Below, piece after piece: positions 1 to 6,331 of a stretch of DNA of 7,850 nt (positions are counted from its first letter, which is position 1; each line of letters opens with the position of its first letter). The stretch spans positions 1-7,850 of the forward strand of contig NZFJ01000030.1 of NCBI GenBank assembly GCA_002690625.1. Reading direction: 5' to 3'. The stretch comes from Rickettsiales bacterium (GTDB lineage Bacteria; Pseudomonadota; Alphaproteobacteria; TMED109; TMED131). The translations under genes were made by a program, and so were the position numbers. Below the pieces are notes generated by a model. That model was given only the letters and a program-made list of their open reading frames with translations. It was not told where the DNA came from and ran no database searches.

Positions 1-249
1 AAATTAAGTAATATAAAAAAAAGTTACATTAGCCTTAAAAAAAATATAAAATTACCTTTTGTAGTTGGATTTGGTATAAATTCTATTGAAAAAGCAAAAG
101 AAATCTCTAGTTATTCTGATGGAGTTGTGGTTGGTAGTGATCTAGTTAAAGAGATAGAACTTGGTATTAAAAATAATGGTAACATTTACAATAATGTTAT
201 AAAATTAGTAAAAAAATATTCAAAAGCTATAAAAGAAAATAAAAAATGA
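1..249 (+). CDS. trpA: Tryptophan synthase alpha chain, C-terminal part (5' end outside window)
   Basis: This is the last 82 codons of an open frame that enters from the left edge and stops at TGA 247-249. TrpA cleaves indole-3-glycerol phosphate to indole and glyceraldehyde 3-phosphate, and passes indole to TrpB in the alpha2-beta2 complex. The visible segment has the final strands of the TIM barrel: LPFVVGFGI (fragment residues about 18-26), matching the phosphate-binding glycine loop of TrpA, then SDGVVVGSDLV, the strand-8 loop that also grips the substrate phosphate. An amphipathic Lys-rich helix closes the chain, as in the family. The stop overlaps the accD start as ATGA, implying translational coupling. 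The catalytic Glu and Asp lie upstream and cannot be checked. The identity rests on two well-conserved motifs and on accD being the next gene, a common arrangement in Proteobacteria. Confidence 0.9.
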   Translation, partial: KLSNIKKSYISLKKNIKLPFVVGFGINSIEKAKEISSYSDGVVVGSDLVKEIELGIKNNGNIYNNVIKLVKKYSKAIKENKK

Positions 250-1097
250 ACTGGCTTACCAACTTTGTAAAACCAAAATTAACGGCAATAAAGTCTAAAA
301 TTCTTAAAAAAGAAAATTTGTGGTTCAAGTGTAGTTCATGTAATCAAATGATATTTCATAGAGACTTAGAAGAAAAAATGTATGTTTGTTCTAACTGTGA
401 AGAGCATTTAGCTTTTCCTATCAAACAAAGGTTAGAAAGTATTTATGATGAAAATAAATTTGAAGAGATTAAAATTAAATCAGTTATAGAGGATCCATTG
501 TCTTTTAAAGATAAACTAAAATATACTGAAAGACTTAAGTTAGCTAGAAAAAAAAATTCTAGTAATGATGCTATAATGGTAGTTAAAGGAAAGATTAATA
601 ATATTAACTTAGTTACCGCTGCTATGGATTTTAGTTTTATGGGAGGCTCTATGGGAATGCAAGTTGGTGAAGGAATAGTAGAGGCTTCTAATATTGCAAA
701 AGAGACCAATAGTTCATTATTGGTAATTGCATCATCAGGAGGAGCAAGAATGCAAGAAGGAATACTTTCTTTGATGCAAATGCCAAGAACTGTTGCAGCT
801 ATTGAAATATTTAGAGAAAAAAAATTGCCATATGCAGTGTTATTTACAAACCCCACTACTGGAGGTGTATCGGCTTCATTTACTATGTTAGGAGATATAT
901 TAATGGCAGAACCAGGAGCCCTTATTGGTTTTGCAGGCCCTAGAGTAATAAAAAAAACTGTAAATGAAGATTTGCCAGATGGTTTCCAGAAGAGTGAATA
1001 TTTATTAGAGCATGGTATGATTGATTTAATTGTCTCAAGAAACGATTTTAAAAATAAATTTTCTAATATATTGAAGCATTTAATTAAAAAAAATTAA
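246..1097 (+). CDS. accD: Acetyl-CoA carboxylase carboxyltransferase subunit beta
   Basis: AccD pairs with AccA (not in this window) to transfer the carboxyl group from biotin-BCCP to acetyl-CoA, giving malonyl-CoA for fatty acid synthesis in the cytosol. The N-terminus has the bacterial AccD four-cysteine zinc finger: C29-x2-C32 and C48-x2-C51. The crotonase-fold carboxyltransferase domain follows, with FMGGSMG (131-137), SSGGARMQEG (163-172), the oxyanion/CoA-site glycines of TTGGVSASF (204-212) and GFAGPRVI (228-235). At 283 residues it is slightly shorter than the roughly 304 of E. coli, the difference lying mostly in the C-terminal tail. The ATG start is supported by the MxW N-terminus typical of the family and by the 4-base ATGA overlap with trpA. 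No Shine-Dalgarno is visible, so reinitiation after trpA is likely. A nine-A run at 548-556 is read through without breaking the frame. Confidence 0.97.
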   Translation: MNWLTNFVKPKLTAIKSKILKKENLWFKCSSCNQMIFHRDLEEKMYVCSNCEEHLAFPIKQRLESIYDENKFEEIKIKSVIEDPLSFKDKLKYTERLKLARKKNSSNDAIMVVKGKINNINLVTAAMDFSFMGGSMGMQVGEGIVEASNIAKETNSSLLVIASSGGARMQEGILSLMQMPRTVAAIEIFREKKLPYAVLFTNPTTGGVSASFTMLGDILMAEPGALIGFAGPRVIKKTVNEDLPDGFQKSEYLLEHGMIDLIVSRNDFKNKFSNILKHLIKKN

Positions 1098-1103
1098 ACT
1101 ATC

Positions 1104-2399
1104 TTGTTGCAAGTTTATAAATATATAAGTCATAAAAATATAAAAATAGAGAGAATATTAAAATCATTTTTTGAATTACATCCTGAAAATATTGAATTAT
1201 CATTAAACAGAATTAAAAAATTACTCAAAAAATTAGATAATCCTCAAGATAAAATTAAAAATATAATTCAAATAGCCGGAACTAATGGTAAAGGCTCTAT
1301 TGCTTCAGTTTTATATCAAATTTTAAAGACGAATGGAATGAAGGTAAATGTATATAGATCCCCACACTTAATTAATTTTAATGAAAGAATACATATCCTA
1401 AATAAACAAATATCAGATAAATATCTTTTAAATATTTTAGAAATGATTAAGAGTGTTAATAATAATAATCCTATAACATTTTTTGAAATCATAACTGCAG
1501 CTGCATTTTTAGCATTTTATGAAAGTAGTGCGGATATAAATATTCTGGAGGTAGGTTTAGGAGGTAGATTAGATGCAACAAATGTAGTAAAAAAAAACAT
1601 CGCTTCAATAATTGCGCCTATTGATTATGATCACAAAGAGTTTTTAGGTAATAGTATAAAAGATATAGCTTACGAGAAGGTGGGAATAATTAAAAATAAC
1701 TCTACTGTAATCATATGTAATCAAAGAGAAGCAGCTAAAAGAGTTATTATAAAAAAAATAAAAGAAAAAAATTGTAAGTATTTCTTTTACAATGACAATT
1801 GGATAATAAATAATAAATTTCTTTATTGTGATAATAATAAAGTAGATTTAAGAAATATTTCCCTGAAAGGAGAACATCAATATATAAATGCAGGTTGTGC
1901 TATAGTAGCATCTTTAAAAATAAAGGCATTAGAGGGAAAAAAAGATAATTTATATAAGGCTTTAAAAAATGTTAAGTGGAAAGGGAGAATTGAATTATTG
2001 GAAGGCAAATTAGGTAAAAGATATAATAATATAGAGATATGGATGGATGTAGCTCATAATGTTCTCGGTTTTAAAGTTTTATGTAATTGGCTTAAGAAAA
2101 AAAATATAAATAATCCGATTTTCATATTAGGGCTTGGAATAAAGAAAGATTACATTAATATTTTAAAAGAAATTAAAAAAATAAAACCTAGTATTTTATA
2201 TTTTCCTTCTAGATTGCAGTTTAATAGTTATTCACCTAAAAAGTTAATAGATTATTCTAAAAAGCTAAATTTAAAAGCGCTACAAATAAAGGATATTTCA
2301 AGTGCTTTAGAACTGCTAAATGAAGAAGATTCTATTAGAAAAACTGTAATAGTTTCTGGATCGATAGGGTTAATAGGAGAGCTTTTATCTAAAAATTAA
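1104..2399 (+). CDS. folC: Bifunctional folylpolyglutamate synthase / dihydrofolate synthase
   Basis: FolC is a Mur-ligase-family enzyme that adds glutamate to dihydropteroate and to reduced folates using ATP. Visible motifs, in order: P-loop GTNGKGS (59-65), SPHL (86-89), EVGLGGRLDATN (149-160), DYDHKEFLG (174-182), AYEKVGI (189-195), whose K192 matches the carbamylated lysine of the family, KGEHQYINAG (255-264), WKGRIE (292-297), DVAHN (315-319) and the C-terminal SIGLIGELL. The length of 431 is normal. The start is uncertain: there is no in-frame ATG before codon 79, which is past the P-loop. I take TTG at 1104, with TTG 1107 equally possible. Alphaproteobacterial homologues, as I recall them, begin near the stretch here read as IERILKSFFELHP, so about 10 leading residues may be extra. 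The accD stop is six bases upstream and no clear ribosome site is seen. Monofunctional FPGS or DHFS activity cannot be excluded from sequence alone. Confidence 0.93.
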   Translation: MLQVYKYISHKNIKIERILKSFFELHPENIELSLNRIKKLLKKLDNPQDKIKNIIQIAGTNGKGSIASVLYQILKTNGMKVNVYRSPHLINFNERIHILNKQISDKYLLNILEMIKSVNNNNPITFFEIITAAAFLAFYESSADINILEVGLGGRLDATNVVKKNIASIIAPIDYDHKEFLGNSIKDIAYEKVGIIKNNSTVIICNQREAAKRVIIKKIKEKNCKYFFYNDNWIINNKFLYCDNNKVDLRNISLKGEHQYINAGCAIVASLKIKALEGKKDNLYKALKNVKWKGRIELLEGKLGKRYNNIEIWMDVAHNVLGFKVLCNWLKKKNINNPIFILGLGIKKDYINILKEIKKIKPSILYFPSRLQFNSYSPKKLIDYSKKLNLKALQIKDISSALELLNEEDSIRKTVIVSGSIGLIGELLSKN

Positions 2400-2407
2400 T
2401 TTTTTAG
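2389..2407. terminator. Weak AT-only hairpin at the folC/trxA convergence
   Basis: CTAAAAA and TTTTTAG form a 7-bp stem around a 5-base TTAAT loop, lying across the folC stop and just before the trxA stop on the other strand. The T-run on either strand gives it the shape of a small bidirectional terminator between converging units. The stem has one G-C pair only, so its stability is poor. In DNA this AT-rich such repeats arise by chance. Its position is the main argument for it. Confidence 0.3.
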
Positions 2408-2408
2408 T

Positions 2409-2729
2409 TTATATATTTTCATCTATCCAAGAGGCTAGGAATGATTTTTCTAATAATCCTATTTGTGTTCCTACCATTTGACCTTTATTAAATAATATTA
2501 GAGTAGGAATGCTCATAATACCATATTTAGATGGTATCTCAGGGTTTTCATCAATATTAATTTTAGCTATTTTTATTTTTTCTGAATATTCCTCAGCTAA
2601 CTCTTTTAAAATTGGCGCTATTTGTTTACACGGACCACACCACTCAGCCCAAAAATCACAAAGTACTGGTTCTTTACTATTTAAAATTTTTTCATTAAAA
2701 CTTTTATCATCTACATTTATAACAGACAT
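2409..2729 (-). CDS. trxA: Thioredoxin
   Basis: This is a cytosolic dithiol-disulfide oxidoreductase that reduces ribonucleotide reductase, peroxiredoxins and other substrates and is recycled by thioredoxin reductase. At 106 residues it is a standard single thioredoxin fold. It shows the active site WCGPC (W30, C31-G32-P33-C34), the buried D25 next to it, the cis-proline P75 in SIPTLI and the conserved FNKGQ-G turn near 80-90. No signal peptide is present, which argues against a periplasmic Dsb/Tlp protein. An additional cysteine, C24, sits just before D25 where most thioredoxins have Val. It is the last gene of the minus-strand unit, 13 bases after sbcB, and unlike its upstream neighbours it has a strong Shine-Dalgarno, so it may be translated more efficiently than they are. 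Its 3' end meets folC tail to tail. Confidence 0.96.
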   Translation of the reverse strand: MSVINVDDKSFNEKILNSKEPVLCDFWAEWCGPCKQIAPILKELAEEYSEKIKIAKINIDENPEIPSKYGIMSIPTLILFNKGQMVGTQIGLLEKSFLASWIDENI

Positions 2730-2734
2730 ATTTT

Positions 2735-2739
2735 CTCCT
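2735..2739 (-). promoter_or_regulatory. Ribosome binding site of trxA
   Basis: On the minus strand the bases read AGGAG, five bases before the trxA ATG (2727-2729). It lies wholly within the 13-base sbcB-trxA spacer. It is one of only two strong Shine-Dalgarno sequences in the window and supports the chosen trxA start. Confidence 0.8.
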
Positions 2740-2742
2740 AAA

Positions 2743-4152
2743 TTATTGTAATTTATTTTCTAAATTTTCTATATAAATATTTATATCATTAAGTATTTTA
2801 ACATATATATCATCATTATTATTAGCATATTTTTCTCTTAAATCATCAATTTTTTTATACGCTTCATACACAGTCATCCACTTTTCTTTATTTTTACTTA
2901 ATAATTTATCAGCTAAGGACTTTTTTATTTCGTTATAGGTATCTTTTGCTAATAAATCTGGTTGTTCTTCATAAAATAAAAGGTTAGCAAAATAAGAGAG
3001 TCTATAATCTTTAAATTTTTTAATTAAATTCTTTTTTTCAATCCATTTAGATTTATGAAAATTGCTAAATAATATTTCATCATCTTTTTTAATGAATTTC
3101 TTATAGATAGTTTCTTCTGCATAAAGGTCCTCTTGAGATAAATCTGTATCATTGTAGTGAGCTTTTTTATTGAAATAATATAGTATTTTATCTTTAAACT
3201 CTTTGTTTTCTCTTATGAATTTATGTCTTTCATGAAGCAAGTCTAAGGATTGTTCATCGTAGCTATCTATAAGTTTTTTAAGCTTAATATCTAAAAAAAT
3301 CGGACTTTTATTTAATTTTATATTTCTAATAATTTTTGGTGACTTATCCAAGTATAATGAAATTTCTTCACTGTTCATAGTTAAAATTTTTTCAGGGTTA
3401 TCTCTAAGGTCAAAACATAATGCCCAATTATAAACTGGATGATCTACTACATAGCTTAAACAAAAGGCTTTAGTCTTTCCAAAATACGATTCTAAGTAAC
3501 AAAAAGGCTTAGAAATTATACTATTTCCTAAAGATGTTTTATCTAAACTTTTAGTTCCTTTGATCCATAGGTCAGGAAGTTCTTTCTTTATTATTTTTGC
3601 TAATTCTAAAGTAGCATATGTATCACCTAATGCATCATGAGCAGTAAAATTATTGACTCCATTAACTTTAGCTATACTCTCAAGCTTAAGTATTGGGTTT
3701 CCTTTTTCACTAACTTCACTTTTAAGCAGTTCAGGATAAAAAAAATTTGAAATCCTTGATAAATTTAGCAAGTCTGATCTTGAATTAGATTTTTTTATTG
3801 TAAGATAAGGATCTAAAAGGTTTCTAAAAAAAGAATTTCTGAGAATTTCTTCATCAAAACTAATAGAGTTATAACCTATAAATGTTGCAGGAGACCAATG
3901 TGAAAACTTTTCATATAAATTTAACATTAGCTGATAATTACTGATATTAGAGTTACAAATTGTATTTATAGGTATTTTATTTACAATTAAGGCTTCTGGA
4001 TCAGGAATACACCAACTATTAAGCTTACAAGTATAATTGAGCTTATCTAATACATTTAGTTTTTCATCAGTATAAATTGCAGCGACTTGAATTATCTGAT
4101 CCCAATAAGGAGATCTTCCCGTAGTCTCTAGATCATAAAAAACATATTTCAT
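2743..4152 (-). CDS. sbcB: Exodeoxyribonuclease I
   Basis: Exonuclease I digests single-stranded DNA 3'-to-5' in mismatch repair and recombination. The N-terminal DEDDh (DnaQ-like) nuclease domain shows all metal-ligand motifs: D7 and E9 in YDLETTG, D100 in GYNSISFDEEIL, and H172 with D177 in AHDALGDTYAT. These align with the known E. coli residues D15, E17, D108, H181 and D186. What separates it from DnaQ epsilon or a short oligonuclease is the rest of the chain. A middle region (about 200-350) carries WALCFDLRDNPEKIL and the IKLNKSPIF segment, matching the SH3-like domain of ExoI. A charged, helical C-terminal domain (about 355-469) follows. The length of 469 compares with 475 in E. coli. 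The ATG overlaps the preceding stop by one base (TAATG). The gene occupies the place where many alphaproteobacteria have addA/addB, which is unusual. Confidence 0.92.
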   Translation of the reverse strand: MKYVFYDLETTGRSPYWDQIIQVAAIYTDEKLNVLDKLNYTCKLNSWCIPDPEALIVNKIPINTICNSNISNYQLMLNLYEKFSHWSPATFIGYNSISFDEEILRNSFFRNLLDPYLTIKKSNSRSDLLNLSRISNFFYPELLKSEVSEKGNPILKLESIAKVNGVNNFTAHDALGDTYATLELAKIIKKELPDLWIKGTKSLDKTSLGNSIISKPFCYLESYFGKTKAFCLSYVVDHPVYNWALCFDLRDNPEKILTMNSEEISLYLDKSPKIIRNIKLNKSPIFLDIKLKKLIDSYDEQSLDLLHERHKFIRENKEFKDKILYYFNKKAHYNDTDLSQEDLYAEETIYKKFIKKDDEILFSNFHKSKWIEKKNLIKKFKDYRLSYFANLLFYEEQPDLLAKDTYNEIKKSLADKLLSKNKEKWMTVYEAYKKIDDLREKYANNNDDIYVKILNDINIYIENLENKLQ

Positions 4153-4913
4153 TATAAAATATGGTTACAGTTTTTTAAATAACTTTCAACCTGTAATATC
4201 GATTTTGGAGTACTCAAATGTAAGAAACTACCAACATGATTTATAGCATATAATCTATTTTTTTTTTCTGCCTCATTAAAAAGAAGATTTAGTGAAAAGT
4301 TATGTATTTTTATTTTCTCAAATAGTTCTTTTTTAATGATTTGCCAGCCTGTGAAAACTAGACTTACTCTATTTGATTCTTTTCTTCTATTTATCTCAAA
4401 GGGAAGACTATTACTACATCTATCATAATCTCCGTAACCATTATAGCCTATGGAGAATCTTATGGGACATAACAGAAGTAATATATCCATTTTTTTTGCA
4501 TCGAAATAGGAATAAAGCTTATTAATTGGACAAGAGTTTTTATCATTTATTAATAATGAATCTCCATTGATTACTAGAATTTTATCTTCTCTAAAATAAG
4601 GCAATGCATTTTTAATCCCACCTCCTGTTTCCAGCCTATTAATTTCATAGGTAGCATTAATTAGTGGAAATTTATTTTTATAATTAAAATTTTTTATAAA
4701 TTGCTTTATTGTTTTATGTTTATAACTTGTGTTTATTGTGCAGTTTTTTACACCGTTAGCCTTAAGTTTATTGAGGTTTACTTCCAGTATATGTTTATTT
4801 TGTATTTTAACTAATGGCTTTGCTATAAATTTAGTTTTATAACGCATCCTGATACCTCTTCCCGCAGCTAATATTATAGCTTCTTTAAAATTATTTTTAT
4901 TTATATTAGACAT
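4152..4913 (-). CDS. MurU-like sugar-1-phosphate nucleotidyltransferase
   Basis: This protein belongs to the NTP-transferase family (GT-A-like Rossmann fold), which joins a sugar 1-phosphate to an NTP and releases pyrophosphate. The signature loop LAAGRGIRMR (15-24) binds the nucleotide triphosphate. KPL (32-34) supplies the usual lysine. ETGGG (95-99) and NGDSL (116-120, with D118 as metal ligand) are as expected. The C-terminal half has SIGYNGYGDYD, VFTGWQII, SLNLLFNEA and HLSTPKSI, the layout of the alphaproteobacterial MurU-like group. The length of 253 is typical. The pairing with the upstream AmgK-like kinase suggests conversion of MurNAc-1-phosphate to UDP-MurNAc in cell-wall recycling. 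That substrate is inferred, and GlcNAc-1-P, mannose-1-P or another sugar is possible, so no symbol is given. It is joined to both neighbours by one-base TAATG overlaps. Confidence 0.85.
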   Translation of the reverse strand: MSNINKNNFKEAIILAAGRGIRMRYKTKFIAKPLVKIQNKHILEVNLNKLKANGVKNCTINTSYKHKTIKQFIKNFNYKNKFPLINATYEINRLETGGGIKNALPYFREDKILVINGDSLLINDKNSCPINKLYSYFDAKKMDILLLLCPIRFSIGYNGYGDYDRCSNSLPFEINRRKESNRVSLVFTGWQIIKKELFEKIKIHNFSLNLLFNEAEKKNRLYAINHVGSFLHLSTPKSILQVESYLKNCNHIL

Positions 4914-5875
4914 TAATTATTATTGTTAATCCAAATTTTTAATTCATTTAAAATTGGATTTTTTAAATTATAATTTAATAACTTCCAGGTTCGGGGTAAA
5001 TATTTTAGATAGGTTTTATTTTGTTTTTTATTTTTTAACCTATTAAATATCCCTATAATTTTTATTAGTCTCTGTGTGCCAAGAATTAAATAGGCTCTTT
5101 TAAAACTTTCTGTACATACATCGCTTTTATTCAAATAATAATTTAATAAAAAGTCTTGATCTTTAAAGGATATAAATGTTCTAACATCCTGTAATAAAGA
5201 AACTAAATCGTAACAGCAATGTCCAAGTAGAGCATCCTGAAAATCAATTAATCCTATTTTTTTTATTTTAGATCTTTTTTTTAGATAAAAAATATTATCA
5301 ATATGATAGTCTCTTAAAACCAAACAACTATCTTCTAAGTTTATGAAATTAAATAGTTTTTTCCATATGTTTCGCCATTCTAATAAACTATTATTTTTTT
5401 TTTTCTTTTTATAAAAAATATAGTATTCTAAAAAAATTTTTAATTCCTTCATTAAAACATTCTTATTGTACTGATTTAAAAAAGAAGGAGGTTTTTTATT
5501 TGATAAATCTATCAGTAGATCAATCGCTTTCTTGTAGTAAAAAACTTTGCTTTTATTATTATTAAGTATATTGCTAAATTTTGATTCGCCAAAATCTTCA
5601 ATTATAAGAATACCATTAATCTTATCGGATTTAAAAATATTTGGTACAGAGTAATTATTTTTTAATAACCACCTAGATAATTTTAAAAAATTATTAGCTG
5701 ACTGTATTTCTAAAGAGGAGTCCATAATTAATATTTTATTATAATCATGTTTTAATCTATAGTATTTTCTATTAGAAGCATCGCTTTTTAACTCAATTAA
5801 GTATTCTATCTGAAAGTTATTTTTATCAATGAACTTTTTTAGAGAATTAGAAATATTTTTTTTATCTTTATTCAT
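4913..5875 (-). CDS. AmgK-like aminoglycoside/sugar phosphotransferase family kinase
   Basis: This is a protein-kinase-like (APH) fold enzyme. The N-lobe has SDASNRKYYRL (31-41), the glycine-loop equivalent seen in this group, then ILIMDSS and ILIIEDFG (89-96). The catalytic loop is LRDYHIDN (187-194), with D189 as probable catalytic base and N194 as metal ligand. The metal-binding DFQDA (D211 on) and GHCCYDLVSLLQD follow, then the helical end GTQRLIKIIGIF. This pattern matches alphaproteobacterial homologues that sit beside a MurU-like gene. There, AmgK phosphorylates the anomeric carbon of MurNAc or GlcNAc for peptidoglycan recycling. Sugar kinase is more likely than antibiotic resistance, but the substrate is inferred. 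The length of 320 is usual. The start overlaps tsaE by eight bases and no ribosome site is visible. An 11-A run in the coding strand (5394-5404) encodes part of a Lys stretch at 156-160. Confidence 0.85.
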   Translation of the reverse strand: MNKDKKNISNSLKKFIDKNNFQIEYLIELKSDASNRKYYRLKHDYNKILIMDSSLEIQSANNFLKLSRWLLKNNYSVPNIFKSDKINGILIIEDFGESKFSNILNNNKSKVFYYKKAIDLLIDLSNKKPPSFLNQYNKNVLMKELKIFLEYYIFYKKKKKNNSLLEWRNIWKKLFNFINLEDSCLVLRDYHIDNIFYLKKRSKIKKIGLIDFQDALLGHCCYDLVSLLQDVRTFISFKDQDFLLNYYLNKSDVCTESFKRAYLILGTQRLIKIIGIFNRLKNKKQNKTYLKYLPRTWKLLNYNLKNPILNELKIWINNNN

Positions 5876-6329
5876 TGAAAGAAAATTGAATTAATCTGTT
5901 GTTCCAGTTTTTATTTCCTTTAAAAGTCAATTCTCTAAACTTATTTTTTATTTTAATAGCAATATAAAGGCAATCTTTAGGTAATATATTAGTAATTTTA
6001 TTAGCCCATTCAATTATAAAAATTGAATCTTCAAACATTTCTTCAATTCCTAAAGATAAAAATTCATCCTCTGATTTGATTCGCCAAGCATCTAAATGAT
6101 AAATTGTCAGATGCTTTGATTTGTATGAAAAAAGTAAATTATATGTTGGGCTTGGAATAGTTTTACAAGAAGAAAATTTTTTAATAAAATATCTAGCAAA
6201 TGTAGTTTTTCCTGATCCCATTTCTCCATCTAAAGCTATAACATCACCTTTTGTACATATCTTTGAAAGATTTTCAGCAATTAGTTTAGTATCACTTTCA
6301 TTTTCTACATTTACAGTACCTATAAACAT
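5868..6329 (-). CDS. tsaE: tRNA threonylcarbamoyladenosine biosynthesis ATPase TsaE
   Basis: TsaE is the small ATPase that binds the TsaB-TsaD complex and is needed for repeated cycles of t6A formation at A37 of ANN-decoding tRNAs. Features: Walker A GEMGSGKTT (35-43), switch-like SPTYNLLFSY (60-69), YHLDAWRI with D80 (77-84), the LGIEEMFED segment (93-101) and IEWAN with E107 and W108 (106-110), the family's Walker B-like catalytic region. The length of 153 matches E. coli TsaE almost exactly. The start lies two bases after the ahcY stop, with no Shine-Dalgarno, so translation is probably coupled to ahcY. The last eight bases overlap the following kinase gene. In alphaproteobacteria TsaE is sometimes fused to the AmgK-like kinase. 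Here the two remain separate but overlapping. Confidence 0.95.
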   Translation of the reverse strand: MFIGTVNVENESDTKLIAENLSKICTKGDVIALDGEMGSGKTTFARYFIKKFSSCKTIPSPTYNLLFSYKSKHLTIYHLDAWRIKSEDEFLSLGIEEMFEDSIFIIEWANKITNILPKDCLYIAIKIKNKFRELTFKGNKNWNNRLIQFSFNE

Positions 6330-6331
6330 TT

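Noticed and set aside
443..856. 137-codon open frame on the minus strand inside accD
   Set aside because: It is antisense to the conserved carboxyltransferase core, resembles no family I recognise, and long antisense frames arise easily where the real gene avoids certain codons.
2509..2751. 80-codon plus-strand open frame opposite trxA
   Set aside because: It mirrors the thioredoxin coding sequence and has no family signature or ribosome site.
2743..4152. DNA polymerase III epsilon (DnaQ) or oligoribonuclease
   Set aside because: The nuclease motifs are shared, but the 469-residue length with SH3-like and helical C-terminal regions fits exonuclease I, and those other enzymes are much shorter.
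4913..5875. Aminoglycoside resistance gene
   Set aside because: The fold is shared with resistance phosphotransferases, but the motifs and the adjoining nucleotidyltransferase match the chromosomal AmgK-like group, and nothing suggests a mobile cassette.
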